Shown in pieces: positions 39,292-44,296 of a DNA stretch of 44,296 nt (positions within the stretch are counted from its first letter, which is position 1; each line of letters starts with the position of its first letter). Below the pieces are notes generated by a model. It searched no databases. It saw only the letters and a list, made by a program, of their open reading frames with translations, and was not told where the DNA came from. The position numbers were made by a program, and so were the translations under genes. The DNA comes from Opitutia bacterium (lineage in GTDB: Bacteria; Verrucomicrobiota; Verrucomicrobiae; Opitutales; Opitutaceae), in NCBI GenBank assembly GCA_947442255.1, contig CANEVO010000018.1:1-44296 (forward strand), written 5' to 3'.

Positions 39292-41034
39292 ATGAGCGAT
39301 TCATCGCAACCCGGCGTCCCACAGGACGTCGCCCAAAAATATGACGAAGAACTCGTCAATCCCCCGCCCCAGCAGGAAGTTGTTATCGTCAATAATGCCG
39401 AGCTAAAGGCGGGCGCCGCCGAGCGCGCCCAACAGCGCCCCTTTCTCCAGAAGATTCTCGCCGTGTTCCAGAAGGACAAGGGCGCCTATCGGGAGCTGAT
39501 TATCAATTCGGAACCGCTCGAGAAGCGCGTGGCGCTCCTCGTCGATGGCCGGCTCGAAAAATTTGAGATCGAACGCGAGTCCGACAACCGGATGGTTGGC
39601 GGCATCTACAAGGGCCGCATCAAGAACCTCGACCCGGGCCTCAAGGCGGCCTTCGTCGACATCGGCTATACCAAGAATGCGTTCCTGCACTATTGGGACA
39701 TGCTGCCGGCCGCCGCCGACTCCTCCGTGGAGGTCGTCCGCGTCAACAAGAAGAAAAACGCCCCGCCGCGCCCCGCCGAGCCGACCGTCAAGGACATCCC
39801 GCAGCTCTACCCGCCCGGCAGCGACATTGTCATCCAGGTCACAAAAGGGCCCATCGGCACGAAGGGCCCGCGCACCACGACCAATCTCTCCCTGCCCGGA
39901 CGGTACCTGATCCTCACGCCTTTCAGTGATGGTTGCGGCATTTCCCGGAAGATCGAGGATCCGCTCGAACGCAAGCGGCTGAAAACGCTGATCAACGAAC
40001 TGACACTGCCGGAAGGCGTGGGCGTCATCGTGCGCACCGCCGGGGAAGGCAAGAAGGCCCGCTATTTCGTCCGCGACCTGCACATCCTCCTCAAGACTTG
40101 GGAGGAGATCGTGGCCAAGATGAAAAACGAGCGTTCGCCGGCATGTCTTTATCAGGAACCCGATCTCGTCGAGCGCACCGTCCGTGATTTTCTCACCGAG
40201 GAAGTCGACCGCGTGCTGATCGACAGCAAGGACGACCACGAGCGCACTCAAAAACTGGTCGCCCAGATTTCCAAGCGCAGCGCCGGCAAGATCGCGTTCT
40301 ATAAGGACAGCATCCCGATCTTCGAGCGGTTCAACATCGAGCGCCAGATCGAGCAGACCGGCCAGCGCAAGGTTCCCCTGCCGTCCGGCGGCGAGATCAT
40401 CATCGACGAAACCGAGGCGCTCATCGCGGTCGACGTCAACACGGGCTCTCACAAGAACCGTGGCGGCGACGAGAAAAACGTCATCTATGCCGTGAACCTC
40501 GAAGCGGCCGCCGAAATCGCGCGGCAGATCCGGCTCCGCAACCTCGGCGGCCTGATCATCATGGATTTCATCGACATGAAGGAGCGGCGCCATCGCAACG
40601 CCGTCTATGAGCGGATGGTCGAGTTGATGTCCACCGACAAGGCGAAGAATCACATCCTGCCGATTTCGTCGCTCGGCATCATGCAGATGACCCGTCAGCG
40701 GCAGCAGGAATCGCTCTCGAGCAATCTCTACACCGACTGTCCCTATTGCCGCGGCCGCGGCATCGTGAAGAGCGCGACGACCATGTCCGTCGAACTGCAA
40801 CGCAAGCTCTCGTCCGTCGTCCGCCGGCTCCAGTTGCGCAACGACGGCAAGGAATACTCGCTGCGTGTCCTCGTGCATCCGAGCATCCTCGAGCGCCTGC
40901 GCAGCGAAGACGCCGATCTGCTGGTACGGATAGAAAAGCTCTTCGGCGTGAAACTGGCCTTCCGCGCGGACCTCAACTACCACGTCGAAAACTTCAAGAT
41001 CATCAACGCCATCACCGGAGAGGAATATCGGTAG
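39292..41034 (+). CDS. rng: Ribonuclease E/G family endoribonuclease
   Basis: A 580-residue 5'-end-sensing endoribonuclease for rRNA maturation and mRNA decay. The S1 domain is near 80-150 ([20 protein letters not shown]). The catalytic Mg site has Asp in [13 protein letters not shown] and in [10 protein letters not shown], and the zinc-link CPYCRGRG lies near 485. The length is near RNase G, with no long disordered degradosome scaffold as in E. coli RNase E. It begins at ATG 39292 and is preceded by an N-terminal 60-residue Pro/Gln-rich extension. A strong terminator follows at 41111. With rny 1.8 kb away, the organism encodes both major types of decay-initiating RNases. Confidence 0.94.
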   Translation: MSDSSQPGVPQDVAQKYDEELVNPPPQQEVVIVNNAELKAGAAERAQQRPFLQKILAVFQKDKGAYRELIINSEPLEKRVALLVDGRLEKFEIERESDNRMVGGIYKGRIKNLDPGLKAAFVDIGYTKNAFLHYWDMLPAAADSSVEVVRVNKKKNAPPRPAEPTVKDIPQLYPPGSDIVIQVTKGPIGTKGPRTTTNLSLPGRYLILTPFSDGCGISRKIEDPLERKRLKTLINELTLPEGVGVIVRTAGEGKKARYFVRDLHILLKTWEEIVAKMKNERSPACLYQEPDLVERTVRDFLTEEVDRVLIDSKDDHERTQKLVAQISKRSAGKIAFYKDSIPIFERFNIERQIEQTGQRKVPLPSGGEIIIDETEALIAVDVNTGSHKNRGGDEKNVIYAVNLEAAAEIARQIRLRNLGGLIIMDFIDMKERRHRNAVYERMVELMSTDKAKNHILPISSLGIMQMTRQRQQESLSSNLYTDCPYCRGRGIVKSATTMSVELQRKLSSVVRRLQLRNDGKEYSLRVLVHPSILERLRSEDADLLVRIEKLFGVKLAFRADLNYHVENFKIINAITGEEYR

Positions 41035-41110
41035 AGAACGAACGCGCTCGGGATATCGGTCGCAGCGTGCCAGCGGATCGCATCGCGACCAATCCTTCTC
41101 CTCCCTCTTC

Positions 41111-41138
41111 AAGGCGGCCCACTTGGGCCGCCTTTTTT
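41111..41138 (+). terminator. Intrinsic terminator after rng
   Basis: AAGGCGGCCC and GGGCCGCCTT form a 10-bp stem with a 4-nt loop, with the stem ending in a run of six T. It lies 77 nt past the rng stop and is a textbook rho-independent terminator on the plus strand. Confidence 0.9.
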
Positions 41139-41194
41139 GGGCCAGTGATTACCGCATCGGTCCGCTCTCTATTACCCCACCTCTTTCCCCGGAC

Positions 41195-41231
41195 ACAAAA
41201 AACGGGCCCGGCGACTTCGCCGGGCCCGTTT
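41195..41231 (-). terminator. Intrinsic terminator after second TonB receptor
   Basis: A 14-bp perfect stem (AACGGGCCCGGCGA with its complement, 2-nt centre) is followed on the minus strand by a six-T run (plus-strand A-run at 41197-41202). It sits about 28 nt past the receptor stop, so it terminates the minus-strand transcript. Confidence 0.9.
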
Positions 41232-41258
41232 GAATTAAAACGATGCGCTTGAGTTCGC

Positions 41259-44200
41259 TTACAGGCGCGTGTTGGCGCCGAACGACCAGAGCGGGGCGTG
41301 CCAGCCAAAGCCGGACGCACGGCCGCCAGTATCCGAATTGTCGCCACCCTGCATCGGGAGGATGTTGCCGACATCCAAGTAAAGCTCGACCCGCTTCGTC
41401 AGCTGGTAAGCGGTCTTGATGTCAACGCGGAGGCGTTCCCGGGCATAGCCCAACCGGGAGGCGTTCACGTTGTAAGACGTAAGGTAGCGAGCGCGATTGG
41501 TGGCCTGAGCCCGGAAGGTAAGATTATTGCGGATGTAGGAGAGCCCGATGTTCCACGTCTCCGGGCAGAAGCCCGCGATCTGCGGCGTGGATTGCAGGGG
41601 ATTGGTGCCGAGCCCGGTGTTGATGGCACCACCGGAGCCGTAATTACCCTCCGCGCTCATCTTGGTGTAGTTGGCGTAGCCGCCCAACCCCGCCCAGAAA
41701 CCAGGCAGGAAGGTGAACTGCTGGCTGTAATTGATTTCATAGCCCTTCACCGTGGCGGCACCACCATTGTACTGCGTCGTATACAGGTAGCCCGCGTATT
41801 CACCACCGAAGCCGTTGTCGGCACCGGTCGGAACCGTCGCGCCACCCGCAGTGTAGATGAAGTTTCTCATCTCCTTGCGGAACAATCCCAGGGACACCAC
41901 GCCGGCAGGTTCGAAGTAGTATTCGGCGGACAGGTCGAAATTATTCGAAGTCTGTGGCTTGAGACTCGGATTGCTCGAAGAAACCGTCTTGGCGTCGATG
42001 TTGACGTTCGTCCGCGGAATCAGCTGGCCGATGCTCGGACGGCCGATGTTGGTCGCGTAACTCAGGCGCGTGACCAAGCCCGCGAACGGCGTGTATTTGA
42101 AATGCACGCCGGGCAAGACATAGCGATATTTTCCACCCCGCGTCTGGCGGCCGCCATATTCTGCGGTATTACGGCGGATGATTTCCGCATCGGCGGCGGA
42201 TCCGACCACCGGCGCCGCCGGCAGCGTTCCGACGTAGGCCGCGCGAAGCGCGGTTTCCGCGGGCGTGATGACCTGCCGCGCACCCGTGCCCTCGACTTCC
42301 GTGCTCTCGACCCGGACGCCACCGAGGACCGACACTTTGCCGAGATCCATGTTACCCATGATATAATAGGCACCGATGTCCTCCTTGAAGGATTGGTTAC
42401 CCGTCAATTCGGTTTGGAGATTCGACGCGAGGTTGCGGGTAAAATTCTTGGGATTATTGAAGAAGAGATGATCGAACGCCCAGTTGCCGCGGGCGGGATG
42501 TTCCGGCTGCGGCACATTGGGATAATAACCATTCTGGGTGGACAGACTCCGGGGAGCGGCTGCACCAAATTGGGCCAGGTTATCGTCGTTGACTCCCGTG
42601 GCGGGGTTGACGCCCATCACGCCATCCGGACCGACATAAGCTCCCGTCCACGGTTTCGATTCGAGCTTGCGAGTCTGGTTACGCTGGCGGACGCCCACCT
42701 TGATGTAGGTCGGCACCGGAGTCGTGAAATCTTTCTTCACATTGATGTTGGCTCCCTCGAAATGGTCCCAGCCGGCCGTACCGCTGCGCCCATAGACGTT
42801 TTCCGTATAGCTGGAGAGCCGGGTCCAATCCGCACCGGCCGTCTGCTTGATGGTCGGGAAGTACTCACTGGAGCCCCGCTGAATGGTGAATCCGACCGCG
42901 CGATCGATAAATTGCTGATCTTTCTGTGCAGCGTAGTTCGTCTTCGCACCTGAGATGTAGACGCTGTAATCGATGTTCAACCTATCATATTTGTTCACGC
43001 CGCCGAAGCCGAGGTAGTTGGCCACACCGTCCTTGTAGGGAGCCGTGGATCGGACATTGATGGTGCTATTGGCGACCGGCCGCACCGCCGTGAAGGTCTC
43101 GGTGTAACCGGGCGTGATGCCGTTCGCGCCCGTCAGATTACCAGCCGCGTCGACAGTGGCGACACCCTGATTGGTCGACCACGTCACATAGCTGTCATAT
43201 TCGTGCTCCGTGATGTTGTTCAACGTGCCGTTGAGGTAAATACGGGCCGTGTCGCTTAACTTGTAGTCCAAGCGAACGCCGCCGCCGCGCCGCGTGGTTT
43301 GTTCCCGGTAGTCGGTGATGCCAACCGAATAGCGGTAAGCCGGCGTCGTAACCCCAATGGGCGTCTGCTCATAGCCCTGCGAGGAGTAATCCGACAGCGT
43401 GTAGATCCGGCGATAGTTGTAGTTAATCGCGACCGCCAGCTTCTTGGCGAAGACTTCCGAGTAGGAAAACGCGAACTGCGGAGGCAGCCGCTTCGGGCGC
43501 GGATCGGTCCAGCGCGAGGTCGCGCCAACCAAGACGCGAACCCGGCGCTCGCCAGAGTTGTCGAACGCGCTCTTGGAAACCATGTTCACCGCACCACCGA
43601 TGGAATCGCCGTCCATGTCCGGCGTCGGCGACTTGACGACTTCAAGCCGCTCGACCGTTTCCGAATTCACGACTTGGAACTGGAAGTCGCGATTCGCTCC
43701 GGCCGAGGCGCCGTTGGCGAGGCGATTCCCATCCATCGTAACGGTCGTCAAATTTTGATTGAGACCACGAATGCGCACATACCGCATCTGGTCGCTGCAA
43801 TAAACGCCTTCCACGCCCGGCAACCGCACCAGCAGGTCGGCCGGATTGCCGGCCAGATTGCCGAACGCGTCGGTCGACACGATGCTCTTCACCCCGGCCG
43901 ACATTTTCTGGAGCGTGATCGCCTGGGCATTGCCCTCGCGCTCACCGGAAACCACGAACTTGCTCAGCGTGTAGATGTCCGCCGTCAGGCCGACGTCCTT
44001 GGCCACCACACCGCTCGTCACCACCACGGGGACGTCCACGGTGGTCAAGCCGGTGTAGGCCACCGAGAGGACGACACTGCCCGGAGCAACGTTGTCGAAG
44101 CGATAAGCACCCTCGCGGTCCGTAGTGGTCTCGCGATTCGTGCCTTTGATTGTCACCGAAGCGCCTTCCAGCGAACGGCTCGTGGCCGCGTTGCTCACGG

Positions 44201-44296
44201 TACCCGTCAGGGTTGCTTGGGCCTGCGCCGACTGGGCAATTAGGCCGAAACAAAACAGGAGGACGGAGACCGCCGTCCACCGCTGGAAAGCCGCCG
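41259..44296 (-). CDS. TonB-dependent receptor (5' end outside window)
   Basis: At least 1011 residues of an outer-membrane TonB-dependent transporter. The frame runs open through the window's right edge, so a GTG at 44198 is not the real start: upstream codons encode a signal peptide (RWTAVSVLLFCFGLIAQSA, then QAQATLTGTV). A carboxypeptidase-regulatory-like domain follows (ASVTIKGTNRETTTDREGAY). The plug contains LVRLPGVEGVYCSDQMRYV, VRIRGLNQNLTTVTMDGNR and DSIGGAVNMVSKSAFDN. The remainder is the beta-barrel (ATNIGRPSIGQLIPRTNV; SNNFDLSAEYYFEPAG). The last residues are FGANTRL, lacking the usual terminal aromatic residue. The ligand is unknown. It belongs to the same broad receptor group as the gene at 5321-8482. 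Confidence 0.92.
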   Translation of the reverse strand, partial: AAFQRWTAVSVLLFCFGLIAQSAQAQATLTGTVSNAATSRSLEGASVTIKGTNRETTTDREGAYRFDNVAPGSVVLSVAYTGLTTVDVPVVVTSGVVAKDVGLTADIYTLSKFVVSGEREGNAQAITLQKMSAGVKSIVSTDAFGNLAGNPADLLVRLPGVEGVYCSDQMRYVRIRGLNQNLTTVTMDGNRLANGASAGANRDFQFQVVNSETVERLEVVKSPTPDMDGDSIGGAVNMVSKSAFDNSGERRVRVLVGATSRWTDPRPKRLPPQFAFSYSEVFAKKLAVAINYNYRRIYTLSDYSSQGYEQTPIGVTTPAYRYSVGITDYREQTTRRGGGVRLDYKLSDTARIYLNGTLNNITEHEYDSYVTWSTNQGVATVDAAGNLTGANGITPGYTETFTAVRPVANSTINVRSTAPYKDGVANYLGFGGVNKYDRLNIDYSVYISGAKTNYAAQKDQQFIDRAVGFTIQRGSSEYFPTIKQTAGADWTRLSSYTENVYGRSGTAGWDHFEGANINVKKDFTTPVPTYIKVGVRQRNQTRKLESKPWTGAYVGPDGVMGVNPATGVNDDNLAQFGAAAPRSLSTQNGYYPNVPQPEHPARGNWAFDHLFFNNPKNFTRNLASNLQTELTGNQSFKEDIGAYYIMGNMDLGKVSVLGGVRVESTEVEGTGARQVITPAETALRAAYVGTLPAAPVVGSAADAEIIRRNTAEYGGRQTRGGKYRYVLPGVHFKYTPFAGLVTRLSYATNIGRPSIGQLIPRTNVNIDAKTVSSSNPSLKPQTSNNFDLSAEYYFEPAGVVSLGLFRKEMRNFIYTAGGATVPTGADNGFGGEYAGYLYTTQYNGGAATVKGYEINYSQQFTFLPGFWAGLGGYANYTKMSAEGNYGSGGAINTGLGTNPLQSTPQIAGFCPETWNIGLSYIRNNLTFRAQATNRARYLTSYNVNASRLGYARERLRVDIKTAYQLTKRVELYLDVGNILPMQGGDNSDTGGRASGFGWHAPLWSFGANTRL

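Noticed and set aside
44198..44198. GTG as the start of the second TonB receptor
   Set aside because: In-frame codons upstream encode a good signal peptide and run to the window edge, so the real start is outside.

Overview
The window looks like chromosomal DNA of a GC-rich Verrucomicrobiota bacterium, most likely Opitutaceae/Opitutales. This is inferred from the large TonB-dependent receptors with carboxypeptidase-regulatory N-termini, the many Tat- or Sec-exported hydrolases, a GDP-mannose-epimerase-like gene beside wecG/tagA, RNase Y together with RNase E/G, and short intergenic repeat families that I recall from such genomes. No rRNA, tRNA, CRISPR array or insertion sequence was seen.

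Layout. 0.1-5.0 kb (minus strand): glycolate oxidase glcD-glcE-glcF followed by a universal stress protein, with a periodic inverted repeat between glcF and usp. 5.3-28.3 kb: a neighbourhood of exported enzymes. A TonB receptor (minus) is divergent from an exported D-aminoacylase-like deacylase, a DUF6807/PmoA-like gene broken by one in-frame TGA, and an exported PQQ dehydrogenase. Then come minus-strand genes for a creatininase-family amidohydrolase, an exported metallo-beta-lactamase-fold hydrolase, an SDR oxidoreductase that carries a signal peptide, and exported multidomain alpha/beta hydrolases (one, then two close paralogues). A GT2 glycosyltransferase and a GNAT acetyltransferase sit between the two paralogues. 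Next are a natural Tgt-MnmD fusion for tRNA wobble modification, a Tat-exported phosphoesterase resembling ADPRibase-Mn, and a HAD phosphatase.

29.1-33.9 kb is a decay-rich segment around surface-polysaccharide genes. A four-helix membrane protein has a 1-nt insertion, wecG/tagA has a TGA at its conserved Trp, the sugar epimerase has a 1-nt deletion, and only the 5' end of a GT39-like membrane glycosyltransferase remains. The intact ABC-F gene uup lies among them. Either these are real pseudogenes or the assembly carries base errors; the sequence alone cannot decide.

33.9-41.1 kb holds housekeeping genes: a DEDDh exonuclease, a histidinol-phosphatase-like IMPase, queF (queuosine, linking to tgt), rny, rodA and rng. 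Between rny and rodA two truncated genes (EpsI-like and a methyltransferase) meet at a recombination scar. The window ends in a second TonB receptor whose 5' end lies outside.

How the genes could work together is mostly inference. The exported enzymes between the TonB receptor and the paralogous hydrolases could process a decorated extracellular substrate (deacylation, ester/amide hydrolysis, oxidation). QueF and Tgt act in one queuosine pathway. RNase Y, RNase E/G and RodA are core RNA-decay and cell-wall functions.
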